Positions 27,201-39,634 of a stretch of DNA of 64,000 nucleotides are shown piece after piece. This DNA is from Rhizophagus clarus (Eukaryota > Glomeromycota > Glomeromycetes > Glomerales > Glomeraceae). Both the position numbers and the translations under genes were made by a program. The notes below the pieces were generated by a model, which searched no databases, was not told where the DNA came from, and saw only the letters and a list, made by a program, of their open reading frames with translations. Each line of letters begins with the position of its first letter. Position 1 is the first letter of the stretch. The stretch spans positions 558,001 to 622,000 of the forward strand of contig BLAL01000281.1 in the NCBI GenBank assembly GCA_015698045.1. The letters run 5' to 3'.

Positions 27201-28630
27201 AATAAAAAGAGAAGAATAATTTTTTTTTAAAAAAAAAAAAAGTTGCAAAAAATAAAGTTTCGACAATAGAACGATTCGGATAATTTACGTACTTCGGCCA
27301 ATTTTGGGCTGGTGTATCATTAATGGACTTCAAATCGATCACACGAATTTCTTGAGAAAAAGTAATAACTAATAAATCTCCATTTTCACTAATTCCAATG
27401 CTAGTACAAGCACTATTAGATTTACATATAAGAGAACTTTGAACAATATTTGCTTGCTTATCAAATTGGATATTAAGTAACGCGTGTTTCGCTTGTTTAT
27501 TATTCCGTGAGCCTATTAATATATTTAACAAGTTAAAAAATGAACAAAGTATTTAACAATGGTTTATTTCATTCAAATATAAGTAATACCTGTCTTTGTA
27601 TCGGCTTTTTGAGGTTCGGAAGTTACAATAAAAAATTGGTCTGGATATGCATCATGCATCTCCATTCGAAGAATTGGTAAGCCAACACAATATTCCTACA
27701 TATTGACGTTTACATTTTAAAAAAGTTAATCTAAATTGAACGATCATACAAAATAATATAATGTACGATCACTCTTATACCTTTATAAGACGCATACTAT
27801 TATAGTTCCATAATTTGATAGTACCATCTAAAGATGCAGAATATAACTAAAATAAAATCATAACAAGATGTTAATTATCATATGCTTTTTAAATAACCAA
27901 ATTGTCTTAACATTATTATAGTTTTACCTGATTAACATTGTTTGGGTCAATCCTTATAAAAGTTATATCGTTCTTATGACCTCCCATTTCTGGAGTGATG
28001 GAAATTGTTTTGAGAATATCACCAGTCTCTACGCTAGCGACTTTAATGGAATTTGAACAATAACAGAAAAAATATCTAATACAAGGAGGAAAATAAGAAT
28101 TATTATTAGCATTGTTATTATAAATTAATGTTATTCGTAACTAATTAAGTCATGCTTGTAAAATTTTTTCGTGCATAAAATAATCAGCCAATTGTAAAAG
28201 AAATTTAAGATAATGAAATCAAAGTTTTTTTTAATTAATTTATATTTGACATATTACAATTAAATATACTCTGAATTAATGTACAAAAAAAATTCATCAT
28301 ATATTTTACTAAGATTAAATTAAATCGTCCGATTATAATAACGCCTATATAACAATCTTAAATAATGACTAACATACTAATATCACAAAAAAAGAAAGAA
28401 CCGATTACTCACTTAGAATCCTTTGAAAACACTACAGGACGATCGATAAATCGTCCACCTATTACTTTTTGGACTTCCAGTTTTACAGTCTTTTTCCGCT
28501 TTGTATCTTTATTATTATTTACTTCTTTCTTGTTTTTATTATTATCTTTGATTTCATGCGATGGATTAGATGGATTACGTGCGGATCGAACCTTAGGATT
28601 TTTAGAATTTGGCTGTTGCGGTTCAAACAT
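24299..28630 (-). CDS. WDR75: WD40 protein WDR75/Utp17 (Nan1), small-subunit processome component
   Basis: Part of the t-UTP/UTP-A subcomplex that binds nascent pre-rRNA in the nucleolus. Sixteen exons, in transcript order: 28630-28413, 28075-27928, 27846-27781, 27695-27590, 27512-27293, 27188-27096, 27018-26924, 26834-26616, 26536-26304, 26220-25974, 25911-25648, 25570-25478, 25404-25199, 25113-25045, 24967-24847 and 24756-24299. All phases agree, giving 951 aa. The N-terminus is Lys/Asn-rich. Two WD40 propellers follow, with motifs typical of WDR75: SASLDGTIKLWNY, ISGGEEAVLCIWR, FIPRLGSEI, LQGL, GHPGTIQFYNAY and WTCEFIGSYKKF. The C-terminal 180 residues are acidic, then Lys-rich (KKKKKKK), then low complexity, as expected for a nucleolar factor. 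Confidence 0.93.
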
Positions 28631-29423
28631 GGTGTTTTATTTTTTTTTTTTTTGATTGAGTATATTTTGTCTGAAGCTTTTCTCGAAATTATTTTGATAT
28701 AATTTTTGAATAATCAAAGTCGTTTTTTGCTTAATAAAAGACGTTTAAAATTAAATTTATTAGTTTTTTCTTTTTTTAACTGTGAAAGAAACAAACTAAG
28801 CTTTGAGGGTTAGCGGTAACTCTTTTCTTTGTTAAAAAAATTGTTTTCAAAAAAATGCAATTGAAGAAAATCAAAATCAAGCCTGAAACAAAAAGAGAAT
28901 TTGTATGAAATAACATATTACAATTTTTAAGCGTTTTTACAAGTCGGTCAAATATAGAGAGTATAAAACTCACTCTGACAACGATGAGAAAAAAATTTTT
29001 TTTTTTTAAAAAAAAAAATTAAAATTTATGAAAATGATTGGCTAAAATTTTTTTGATCAAAATTTGACGATCGCTGATCTAACTTTAAATCCTCCAACTA
29101 AAGTTGGCCAACTGAAAATTATATATGTAATAGTGTAAATTTTATTTTAAAAATATTTGTTATTCTAAATATATACAAGAATATAAAAATCAATCCCTTT
29201 CCTCTTTTTTTTTTTTTTTTTTTTTGAGAATGCTACTAATTGTAAATTAAATAGGTAATTTAATAGAATACATATAAAATGATAATCTACAAAGTTTGAA
29301 TTATGATGATGCTAATACAAATTACATCAAATCTAAAGTCCATTACAAAAAACAATGATTTAATTATTTAATTTCAAACATTAAAGTCCAATTTATAAAT
29401 AATTTGCACAATGTGGTGAGTTA
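28631..29423. other. Intergenic region between two minus-strand genes
   Basis: WDR75 promoter side and ankyrin-gene 3' side. It includes a T10-A10 junction near 29000 and a less AT-rich patch at 29050-29115 with short palindromes (agttggccaact). No gene is seen. Confidence 0.5.
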
Positions 29424-32194
29424 CTAATTTTTATTAGAACGCACCTTGATGCTTTCTGCACTACTACTTCCCATTAAAATAGATGTAAAATTTTGCGATT
29501 TCTTCGGAAATGTTCCAAATCTCTTTTTTGGAGAATGTGAAGCTCCATTTGAAATTGAAGGATCGTGTTTTTGATTCATGGTGATTTTATTTTTATCATT
29601 ATTTATACTATGTGTATTATTGATTGCATCTGAATTAAAACGAATAAAGTTAATATAAACCCAAAATAATCTGCAGAAAAAAAATATAATGAACATACTT
29701 AAGCATTGATCAACTAGTTCTGGAGTTAAGCCGCATTCAATCCCTAACTCTTTCGGTGTTTTACCCGAATTGTTAGTAGCGGTTAAGTCTGCGCCAGCGG
29801 CTACTAAAATTGGACAAACGTCCAAATGTTTTTGACTTATTGCCTCATGAAGTGGGGTCCTTAAAGAAAGTCAAAATTAAAAATTAAAAATTGATAAGTG
29901 AAATAAATATCACTTAATTGTTAATCACATTAAAAATTGTATACCAATCGTTATCGTCCTTAATAGTGACATCTGCACCCAGTTGTATTAATACCATAAC
30001 CATCTCTGTATGACCTGAACGTGCAGCGCGGTGTAAAGCTGTACTTCCTCTAAATTTTAGAAATATCAATGCATGAAAATTATTAAAGAAAAATTCTTAA
30101 AGAAAATATAAGTAACAAACCTAAAATTCTTTTGGTTAACATTTGCACCCGCATGAACAAGCTCAAGGGTGAGCATTACATCATTTTGTATAGCGAGACA
30201 AAAAGAACTGCTTGCAATGCTCGATTCTTCCATCCTAAAAAATAAAGTGTAAGTATTATGTCAACATATATATAAACTACAATAATAATTTTAATTGATA
30301 CAAACTTTGAAAGGAGAATCTTCACTAGATCAATGTCTCCCGATATAGCAGCGATGTCTATTGGAAATACCCATTTCCCTTTGGCGAATTTTTCCATATC
30401 TTCCTTAGTCTTCTTTGCACTCATACCATTGTCACCAAATTGATGAGGTACTGAAAAATTTTTATGCGGTACACTCGAATTAAGTAAATTCAAAATCTCC
30501 AAATTTCTCATATGTTTTTTTGCCTTTAATCGTCTCAGCGTATTAAACTGTTCTAATGGTAACCCTTGTGACGGGTCCGCACCATGATCCAAAAATAATT
30601 TTATAAGAATTATGATATCAGATGTTGATGAACGACGATTTTTTGTAGGTGCACGTGATGACTGAGCTGTAGCAATAATTAAAGGTGTTAACCCAAACCA
30701 TGCTTGATTCATATTTGCTCGCTATAAATTTAAATGTACATTATTAAAATAATAAAATCGTTAATAAACATGTATATATTTAATATATACATATATACAC
30801 TCACACGTATATACTTATGAGATTACCTTTAACATAGCTTTGACAAGATCATACAATCCAAGAGATACAGCTAAAATGAAATAACTTGGAAATTTTAATC
30901 CTGAAATGCCACCACGATCAGTATTCTTTGGTTTAGAGAATATTGGTGAATTTACGTCACTCGGAAAACCACGTTCATACATAGATAGTGTTATATCCTC
31001 TAAACGGTGTGCCATGGCCAATAAAAATGCTTTATTCACCTCTCCATTTTTTTTCTTTTTCAGTGCAGCATTGGATATTTGGGGAAGAATTGCCAACGCA
31101 TCTGAAGTTTTATGATCTTTAATAGCCAAGATTAGATTATTTAATAAAACTAATTGGTATAAATAGGAGCGTATATATATGTATATACAGAGAGAGTAAT
31201 CAATATAAGAAATCAAACATACTTTAAACAAAGCTTAAAGACCTATATAAGTTAATTACCTGATGTAGTACGTTTTTTACCCTTTTTAATTCCAAGAAAT
31301 TTCAGAGCAACGCTACCACTAGAAGAACCTCGGTTTACCATAGATACCGACCTACTAGTAACTGTTTCTGCCTTTGCAATTTTTCGATCTTTATTTTTAA
31401 TACCATAAAAAGCAAAGCAATTTAATTATGTTACTAAAGAATAGGCAAAAAAAATGATGACATCAATTTATAAGCTACCTCTTTTCCCTCTTAAAGAAGC
31501 CTTCTTCATCTCCTTTATAACCCCTTCTTTTCTTAATCGATTATCTTGACGCTGTAATGTAGCTAAAATAGCTCTTTGTTGTCGAGGAAATTCATCAGTT
31601 CTTTTAAATTCTGCTAATGTCATATATGTTCTAGTTAGCTGCTTTTGATCTGCAAATAAATCCATGACTGGTGGCAAACTGTGCTTACGCACGGGCGTTA
31701 TAGTACTAGCTTTAGTTGAGTCACTTGGCGAGATCATTGACAGACAGTTTGGATGTCGATTTGTAGAATTAGGGTGTAAAATGTCGGTTTGTGATGAGGA
31801 ACGAACGGCTTTAACGGCTGTTGGTGCTCGAAGTTCTGTAGCTGATTGTGATTTTGGTAGCGGGGAAGGGTTTTCGTCACTTTCATTTTCAGGTATTGTA
31901 ATTTTGGGAATGTTCTCTAGTGGTTGTAAGATATCAGACGGAGATTCCTGAGGTGAATTCCTCTTATTATTAGAATTTTCGTTTGAATTCTCATTAGAAC
32001 TCTCTACATGTGGATCGATGATTGGACTAAGTGTTGGGGAAAGTTGTTTGCTAGTTTTCTTATTATGTTTGGGAAAAGATAATTTAACAAAACCTAAAGG
32101 AACAAAAAATCAGATATAAAAATTTTTTTGTTCGAACCATACACAAATTTCAAAGCTTTGCATTTTGTAACTTACCTTTGTTAAGTGGCTTCAT
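29424..32194 (-). CDS. Ankyrin-repeat protein with disordered N-terminus
   Basis: Function not recognised; ankyrin arrays mediate protein binding. Nine exons in transcript order: 32194-32176, 32093-31479, 31388-31260, 31149-30827, 30721-30306, 30234-30121, 30049-29945, 29859-29699 and 29629-29424. They sum to 2,088 bases (695 aa) with every phase consistent. The first 250 residues are Ser/Pro/Asn-rich. A degenerate repeat region follows (VLLNNLILAIKDHKTSDALA; FLLAMAHRLEDITLSMYERG; FPSYFILAVSLGLYDLVKAM). Typical ankyrin units come next: FGLTPLIIATAQ, LFLDHGADP, FPIDIAAISGDIDLVKILLS, VHAGANVNQ, STALHRAARSGHTEMVMVLI, TPLHEAISQKHLDVCPILVA and AGADLTA. The tail is basic and Ser-rich (KKRFGTFPKKSQ). 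The 19-base first exon is the least certain part. Confidence 0.85.
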
Positions 32195-33110
32195 TCTTTG
32201 GATAATAAAAATTTGTAAATAAAAGTATATTTTAATATAAGTTATTCAAGGTTTCATTATTATTATTATCAAGCTGAGTTACAACAAACAACTTCCACAG
32301 AAACTTTGATCGTTCGTACAACCACCAAATAAATTGTATATTAAACGCCACGCGTGTTGCAAGAGATTAATTTAGACAAAGACAATCGAATTTACAGTGC
32401 ATATTGGATCGCATTTAATGTTAGACTAGCATGTATAAATAACCAATTCCTCTTCACAATATGATTCACGTGAAAAATTTTTTTTTTTATTTATTATTAA
32501 AAACTTGAAAAATACTAGTTAATTTTAAACTTTAAATATTATTGTGCATAACACTCTAAATTAGCAATATATATATTAAGTTAAATTAAATTTCAATTTT
32601 TTACAAAGTTTGTTCGTTTAAAAATTAATTCATTAGAAATGATTCTTTTAAATTATTTATGAAGTAAAAATATTAAATAAGACAAATTGATATTCTGTGA
32701 AATTTTAGAGGTGTAAAAACAATGTAGATATTATATATTTTAATTATTTTAATTATTATTATTTTACAAAAAAACAGACTATCCGCTATTCTTTTTTCAT
32801 ATCGGCTTGTCCTAAATTTAAATCAAACCCCCTTAAAATCATTAACATTGCAGTATGATCTACAAGTGATAAACTAAATCCTCACCTAACAACAAATTTA
32901 ATCATTGATTTCCATCTCCAAAAAGAACAGCGGAGTGGGGCAATTTTAAGGCAATCATTATAATAAAGATAATGAATATAATCGCCATCCCATCTCTCCC
33001 CTCATTGGATGGGGATTTGGATATAATTAAATTTCAAGTTTTAACTATTTAAATAAAAAAAAAAAATATTACAATCTAAATAATCTAAATAAAAAAAAAG
33101 TATCTTTTTA
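32195..33110. other. Intergenic, ankyrin-gene promoter side
   Basis: AT-rich spacer of about 0.9 kb. The palindrome TTCACGTGAA is at 32465-32474, 270 bp before the ankyrin-gene start codon. The rest is unremarkable. Confidence 0.45.
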
Positions 33111-36100
33111 TTATATAACACCATTATCACTCCCATTTACTTTTACAGAGTCCAATTTTCCCAAACATTTCATTAAAGATTCTAATTCATTTCTAAAACC
33201 TCTTATTTCAGAATTTTTCTTATCGATTACAGCTCCCCATTTTGCTTTCCATTGCTCAAGTTGTAATTCACCTTGGCGTTTTGTTTCTGCAATTATATCT
33301 TGTAATTCCTTTTCTCTTTTCGTGAAACGTGTTTCAATCTCAGAAATTTGTTTTGCAAGAATCTCAAGTTGTACGGTTGTTGGTGTGGTGGAAACTGCTG
33401 CTAATGAAGATGTATGTTGTGTTGACGCATCATTAGAACCAGCCTTTTTACTTATTTGTTGACGAGCAACGATAGTTTGTCGCAATATTGCATTCTCTTC
33501 TCGAAGTTGTTGGACTAGTTGTTTTGCAGTTTCATTCAAACCTTCAATTACTTTAGAATCAATTCCATCATCCGCAAGAAATTTTGTTATATTACGTGTC
33601 TTTCCATCTAAGGCTTTATTTTCTGAAAGAGAAGGTACAACAAGTGTAAGTAACTCACGTTGACGTTCAACAACGTTTTCTAAACCAGCACATCTTCCTT
33701 TCCAGACACTGATTTCTGACTCTTTTTCCATCGATTGTCTCCTTAATCCTGCCATGTCTTCGTCTGTGGCAAGATTAGTTTTGGTGGTTTGTTGTAGAAT
33801 GGTCAATGTATTTTCATGAATAGCTTGTCTAACAGTTTCGGATGTAGTTAGTTCGGCCTTTAATGTAATATTTTCAGCAGTGAGCGATTCAATTTGGCTT
33901 CGAAGCTTTTGAATATCCATTGTTGAATGTTCAGTTTTTGATTCATTGGATGATGATTTCGTTGTATCGTTGCTTGAAATTGCTCCATTACTTACTTCTT
34001 TCCTTGCCACCTTTCTTTCCATCTGTAATAACTCTTGTAAATATTCAACTTGCATCTTTAGTTGTCTAACAGTGGTATCATATCCACTTCCCCAAGACAT
34101 TTTTTCTCGAGAAAGAGCTAATAATTTAGATTCAGCGTCGTTAGCTCGTTGATGAGCAGCATCAAGTTGCATCGTTCTTTCAACGATAGTACGTTCAAGT
34201 TGAGCAATAAGCTTCTCGATAACTGATATTTCTTGGTCGTCACCAAGACCTCCAAAAAGTCCCATAATATCACTAGTAATAGGTAAAGAAGAAAGATCAC
34301 CAATTCCGTCATCAAAGGCTAAAGCATCACTAAGATATTTAAAAGCATTACTGCTATCAAAGTTTGGTGTAACCTCAGTTACACTAGGTACAGTAGGGAC
34401 ATCTGTATTAACAACTGCTGTACCACCATTCGTAGAAGATTGATTTGCATTTGCATTCATAACCTTTTCAACGTATTTTTCAAATTCTTCAGATTTTTCA
34501 AGGTAAACCTTCTGGTAATATTCTAATTGTTCTTCCATTCTTTTTAATTTACCCACTAATTCTTCAATAATATTTTGCTTAGTATCTAGTTCTTTTAATA
34601 AATTTGGTGCAGGTTGAATTATAGGATTGTTATTAACATTAACGGCCATACTGTTATCTGTTGAATCTGCAGAAGGAAGTTCCAATAAAAGTTCTTCCAT
34701 TTCATGCATTTTTTGTTCATAATGTTCTTTCTTTTCAGCGTGTTCTTTTTTCAAAGTTTCTAGTTCCTTTTCAAGATTAACTTTTGTTTCTCGTAACAAT
34801 TTTAATTTATCCTCTAATTTTTCCATAGCCTCACGTGAAGATTGATTTTCTTTTTCACATTTCATGAGTTTAACTTTCATTTCAGCGAATTCTTCATTAG
34901 TAACTATATCAATGAGATCATCTTCTTGTAAATCCATGAGATCATCCTTACCGCTAAAAGCGCTTACACTGGACAAAACTGAAGGAGTGGGGCTAGTTAC
35001 GGTGCTGGCACGTGACATTCCACCCAAAGAAGATTGCGATGTGGCCTTTTTGAGAGACTTTGTTGTTGTAGGAGAGCGTGTTGTAGGAGAGCGTGGTGTA
35101 GTTGGCTCTTTGTTGTTTTTTGAACTATCCGCTGCAGATTTGCGTCTCTTCTTTTGAGGAAGTAAATTACCCCTTCGTAAATCGGTACAAATCTGAGTTA
35201 CTTCCGGATTTGAACTAAACTTGCTTTCAATTTTTTCAATAGCACCCTGTAATTTTCGGAAACGAGTTTCACGTCCGTCCTTTGAAATTGCATCTTTTTT
35301 AACACCTTCAATTTGTGATTCATAAGTAAATTTCATGATGTTCATCTCTTCCGTCATTTTTTCTAACGATTCCGTTCTTTCCTGAGACACAGCATCAATT
35401 TCTTCACGTGCTAAAGACAATTGATGTTCCATATCATCAATCTTAATCATATATTCACTTTCCCTATCTCTGAGATCACTCAATTCTTTTTTCAAATCAT
35501 CCATTCCTTTTAAAGCAAGTTCCTTAAATTCGTAAGTTTTTTCCTTCTCTTTCAACCGTTCAATCTCTTTCTTTAATTCTTCAATCTGTTGAATAGTTCC
35601 TTCTGGTACAGTCTCTTGAGTTTCTTTCTCATATAACAATCCTTTTAAATGCTCAATTTCATTACATAACTCATGAGTTTTATTAAGTTGTTTTTCATGT
35701 TCTAAATCCGAAATTCTTAACCGTTCATTCAAACTTTTTATTTCACTGACCAACTTATCATTCTCCTTTTGATAACCATTAACTAATACTTCTTGATCTT
35801 CCAATTCTCTTTCTATTCTTACCAAGTCTTCATGAGTAAGTGCAAGAGGTTCTAGTTGTTGTTCAATGATATCTTTTAAATCCGATTCATAATTCTGAAT
35901 TTTATTTCCAGCTAACCATAATTCATTTTTAAGATATTCAATCTCTTCCTCTTTGGAAGCAAGATTATGATGTAATTCCTGATTTCTTTTTAATAAATGA
36001 GATTTTTCTGCAAGTGCAACTGTTGAATCCTGATACCTTTTTGAAAATTGATTTAATGTTTCTTCAAATTGAGCATTAATTTCATCCAGTTCATTTGATA

Positions 36101-37130
36101 TCTCTACAGTCTTGACAGGTGACTTCGAGGAACGCTGATAATCACTCGCAGGTTGAACAAGTCTAGCACTAGCACGACGTATTACGGCTCTTTTTTTAGT
36201 TAAACGAGGTCTTACTATGTAACGTTGTTCTTTACGATTAGAACGTTCAACATTAGTATCAATTGTTACACTAGGCCCACCTTTTGAATTGTTATGTGCG
36301 GAAGAATCGGAGGATTTAACATTGTCATTGTTACTATCATTCGCGAGTTCAAAAGATTCTTCATTATTCGAACTATTTATTATCATATTATCATTATCAG
36401 CATTATTTAAAGAAGAATTTGAATCATCATCGTTTACACTGTCTACATTATCATCGCCAGTGCCAATTCCTATTAAACTTGCCAAGCGAGTTGGTAAATA
36501 TGAACGTGATTGTGATCGATTTGGTTGAGATACATCATTATTTTTTGTAATATCCGTTTTTTTTTGTTGTTGTTGCTGTTGCTTTTCACTAATTTTTTTA
36601 GATTTTGTCTTATCATCAAATTCATCTGCCATGAAAGAACCTGAATCCTGTTTAGCACCATGTTTTAATATTTTATTATCGTGATCTAATTCTGATAAAG
36701 TATCATCATTATGACTAGTAAAATTACTTGAAGAAGCAACTACTGAAGATAATGGTCTAGTAAGTTTGCTATTGTTTTTGCGGGATTCTTCACGTGAAGA
36801 TTTTGTGGTATCGATCCCACGACTAGCAGCTTTCAATTTAGCCTCCCTTAAAATTTCTTCTACCATAGAATGAGGGACATCCTTTTTTTTAGAACTATTA
36901 GAATGATTACTATTTCTTATTGATTCAATAAGTTTTTGAGTTTCTGTAGATAAACCTTGAAATTGTATCTCACTTCTACCATTTCCATTACTATTACCTT
37001 CAGCAAGTTCAGATTTCCTTGATTTTTTACTAGACTCTTTTCTTGATAAAGTAGTATTTTCGTTAAAGTTTTGACCTTGTGAGCCCTTTAAATTTCCGGA
37101 GCGATCTTTATCGCTCATTGTATTTGACAT
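33111..37130 (-). CDS. Long single-exon coiled-coil protein, 1,339 aa
   Basis: Not confidently assigned. Residues 1-345 are disordered and Ser/Asn/Lys-rich, with a hexa-Gln run near 185. A first long coiled coil spans about 345-650 and includes THEDLVRIERELEDQE and NGYQKENDKL. A basic Ser/Thr linker follows (about 655-730; KKRRKSAADSS and the repeat RSPTTRSPTT, proline-directed phosphosite-like). Further coiled coils lie at about 745-895, 970-1035 and 1050-1320. There is no membrane segment. The architecture suggests a cytoskeletal, spindle-pole or septation scaffold. The RELEDQE..GYQKEN stretch reminds me of CEP162/QN1-like centrosomal proteins, but that is a weak impression; fungal Uds1-type septation proteins are another possibility. 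It is unusual here for having no intron in 4 kb, while neighbours have 7-29 exons. Confidence 0.85.
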   Translation of the reverse strand: MSNTMSDKDRSGNLKGSQGQNFNENTTLSRKESSKKSRKSELAEGNSNGNGRSEIQFQGLSTETQKLIESIRNSNHSNSSKKKDVPHSMVEEILREAKLKAASRGIDTTKSSREESRKNNSKLTRPLSSVVASSSNFTSHNDDTLSELDHDNKILKHGAKQDSGSFMADEFDDKTKSKKISEKQQQQQQKKTDITKNNDVSQPNRSQSRSYLPTRLASLIGIGTGDDNVDSVNDDDSNSSLNNADNDNMIINSSNNEESFELANDSNNDNVKSSDSSAHNNSKGGPSVTIDTNVERSNRKEQRYIVRPRLTKKRAVIRRASARLVQPASDYQRSSKSPVKTVEISNELDEINAQFEETLNQFSKRYQDSTVALAEKSHLLKRNQELHHNLASKEEEIEYLKNELWLAGNKIQNYESDLKDIIEQQLEPLALTHEDLVRIERELEDQEVLVNGYQKENDKLVSEIKSLNERLRISDLEHEKQLNKTHELCNEIEHLKGLLYEKETQETVPEGTIQQIEELKKEIERLKEKEKTYEFKELALKGMDDLKKELSDLRDRESEYMIKIDDMEHQLSLAREEIDAVSQERTESLEKMTEEMNIMKFTYESQIEGVKKDAISKDGRETRFRKLQGAIEKIESKFSSNPEVTQICTDLRRGNLLPQKKRRKSAADSSKNNKEPTTPRSPTTRSPTTTKSLKKATSQSSLGGMSRASTVTSPTPSVLSSVSAFSGKDDLMDLQEDDLIDIVTNEEFAEMKVKLMKCEKENQSSREAMEKLEDKLKLLRETKVNLEKELETLKKEHAEKKEHYEQKMHEMEELLLELPSADSTDNSMAVNVNNNPIIQPAPNLLKELDTKQNIIEELVGKLKRMEEQLEYYQKVYLEKSEEFEKYVEKVMNANANQSSTNGGTAVVNTDVPTVPSVTEVTPNFDSSNAFKYLSDALAFDDGIGDLSSLPITSDIMGLFGGLGDDQEISVIEKLIAQLERTIVERTMQLDAAHQRANDAESKLLALSREKMSWGSGYDTTVRQLKMQVEYLQELLQMERKVARKEVSNGAISSNDTTKSSSNESKTEHSTMDIQKLRSQIESLTAENITLKAELTTSETVRQAIHENTLTILQQTTKTNLATDEDMAGLRRQSMEKESEISVWKGRCAGLENVVERQRELLTLVVPSLSENKALDGKTRNITKFLADDGIDSKVIEGLNETAKQLVQQLREENAILRQTIVARQQISKKAGSNDASTQHTSSLAAVSTTPTTVQLEILAKQISEIETRFTKREKELQDIIAETKRQGELQLEQWKAKWGAVIDKKNSEIRGFRNELESLMKCLGKLDSVKVNGSDNGVI

Positions 37131-37386
37131 TAAAAGAACGTCTTATCCACTAAAGATTGACTTTATATTATCGTAATAAAAAAAAAAAATAAATAAAAAA
37201 AAAAAATAGAATAATTTTTTTTTCCAGTTAAATATGTCTTTATTACCCAAAATTTGGGCTCTAAACGCGCGTGTTAAAAAAAAAAAGTTTTTTTGTGTTT
37301 TTGAAGTAAAAATATATATATATTAGTGTTAGTTAATATATATGCGTTATATACATATGTACACACATATATATAAGTATTATTAT

Positions 37387-37418
<32 letters not shown>

Positions 37419-38484
37419 GATACCGACTTGTCTATTTTTTCTCTAGAAGAGCTTTTTATAAATAAATATCGTTTTTAGGTTATTATGACCAAAAAATAAT
37501 AAAGAAATAGAGGAAAATTTAGTGAAAAAAATCCGATAATTGATAATATAAAAACAACAAAGGTCAAATTGTAGTACCGATATCGATTCATAAAAGAAAA
37601 AAAAAAAAAATTTTTTTTTTTTTGACATGAGAAAACCAAATTTGGAAATGGAAATTTTTTTTTTTTTTTTTGACGTCGCACATTTGTCAATGTACGCTTT
37701 GATTTCCATTGTGCAAATTTACAAATTCATGCAAAATTACATAAAAAGTTTAGTTAAATAATTCAAAAACGGAGTAAAAAATGTTGACAAAGTCGGTGAA
37801 AAGATCTTTTGATCGATAAATGTTTCAATAATTCAATGGTATTATTATACGTAAATAAAATTTACGCCCAGGTGATCAGTTTTTAAGTTTTTATTGGTCA
37901 ATTTGTATAATTTAATTTGTATCATGTGGAGAATCATAAGACATTTATAATTTTATTACATATACGACTATACGTCGATAAAAATTATTATGTTTGATTA
38001 GTACGTCAATTTTCATCCCGTAAAGAGATCCGCAAAGGTAACTTACTCAAATACTCGATGTTTTGGACACAAAGTATCACAAAGATCAGTATGATTAACG
38101 GGGGAACAACTTTTTTCAATCCGGTTATATGATAAATCCACCCGGGATAAAGATTGTTTCAATGTAAAAGGAAATGCAATAAAGAAGAAAAATATGACAC
38201 AACATATGTGTAATATATGTAATAAATATAAATTTCATTAAAAATCATTATGCTTATGTCTGATAATTAGGTGAAACTATTTGAAGAATATGTTTCTCGC
38301 AAAAATTCCGAGATCGACGCTCTTGTGGACTTAAAATAGTAAGATGATTAACGCGAATTTTACACGTCCCATAATAAAAATAACGGAAAATAATATAGAA
38401 ATGTTTGGATAATCTCAACAGGTTTTTCACATCGCTACACCTAAAATGATGATTATTTTACGTGTTACAAAGTAATCAACTTTT
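37131..38484. other. Intergenic with A/T tracts
   Basis: Promoter side of the coiled-coil gene: T tracts at 37390-37418 and 37605-37670, and a TA-rich stretch around 37310-37375. Two low-complexity minus-strand frames (37443-37709) are products of A/T runs. No gene is seen. Confidence 0.5.
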
Positions 38485-38748
38485 TCAACCACATGATTTT
38501 TCATGCCAACAAATATTGTGTAAATGTCGGCCGAATTTACCGACCGGATCAGTGTCATCAGGACTGATATTATCTGTTATGCACAAAGATAAAATTCGAG
38601 ATTCGTAACATGGATCGTTTGACACAAAATTATCTGAATTACCACATAATGTAGGCCACAGTACTCGTACCCGAGGTGTATCAAATTTTTTATTATAAAT
38701 AAAGGGTTTTAAAACTTGCAGAATATTCAAAAAAAGTATGGCCTGCAT
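38485..38748 (-). other. Unassigned coding-like open frame, 87 codons
   Basis: The minus-strand frame encodes a compositionally varied peptide (for example WPTLCGNSDNFVSND, DPVGKFGRHLHNICWHEKS) with six cysteines and few low-complexity runs, unlike the surrounding AT repeats. The same frame continues upstream to about 38870 after three stops (38760-38775), with residues such as RLQEANAITILPEIHVYNC. This suggests a decayed gene or a spliced fragment. I do not recognise a family. Confidence 0.3.
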
Positions 38749-39634
38749 TGGATTTTATTATTTCTATATGTATATGATTTCTAATGTTTCACAGTTATAG
38801 ACATGTATTTCTGGCAGAATTGTGATAGCATTTGCTTCCTGTAATCGAATACAGTTGGGTCTTGAACGGATTATAATAGTACAATATTTTCGATGTGCCA
38901 GATTTCTCGTAACTGTATATCGGATTTTTTATGTATTTTCATCAAATCGAATAAATCGAATACGCAATTTAAACAGTAAGCTGCTTTCAATGGATGGTCA
39001 GCAAGAAAGTTCAAATGTTTGTTTTTCGATTCTTTGATTCTGTTTCCTTGGCACCTTTTCTTTGAAAACCGGTTTCTTTTTGTTTATCCAATAGAATAAC
39101 TCATGCAAATCAATTAAAAATTATTCGATGTAGTAGATAAACAATAATATATATCTAATAAAGTCATAAGAATCTGCTACAAGCCTACGTTGGTAAATTC
39201 CAAGATTATAAATTCCGTGAATATGCAATCTTTACAACATTGTTCAACTTTGAAATTCTGTTACTTCTATTATAGTGACTCTATATCTGAATTTAATAAA
39301 AACCAATTTAACGGCTAGTTGAGTACTGTAATTAGCTTAGCTAACAAAAGATAATAATATCATTTTACATCTATCTTCTTGTAATTTTTTAAAGTTTTTG
39401 TAATACATTTATAGTTACATAATTATGTTGTCTAATATGTTATTTACCATTAATAAAGATTATTTGACTAATTAAAAATTATATATCAAAAATAAGATAA
39501 TATTAATAAGGATACTAGCAGGATATCTTTTGAGATTTTCTCAAGACTTATTGTCATTGTAATCAAGGAATCACTTGTTTTCTTATCTCTGTGGCTTCTT
39601 CTAATCATATTTAAATGATAGAACAAAAAAAAAA

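Noticed and set aside
28365..28702. Plus-strand frames over WDR75 exon 1
   Set aside because: Antisense to the first WDR75 exon, whose splice phase and frame are consistent.
31664..31951. 95-codon plus-strand frame
   Set aside because: Antisense of the Ser/Pro-rich exon 2 of the ankyrin-repeat gene.
34864..35157. 97-codon plus-strand frame inside the coiled-coil gene
   Set aside because: Antisense shadow of the long, well-supported minus-strand gene.
37443..37709. Two overlapping minus-strand frames with Phe/Lys runs
   Set aside because: They span T/A homopolymers upstream of the coiled-coil gene and have no other support.
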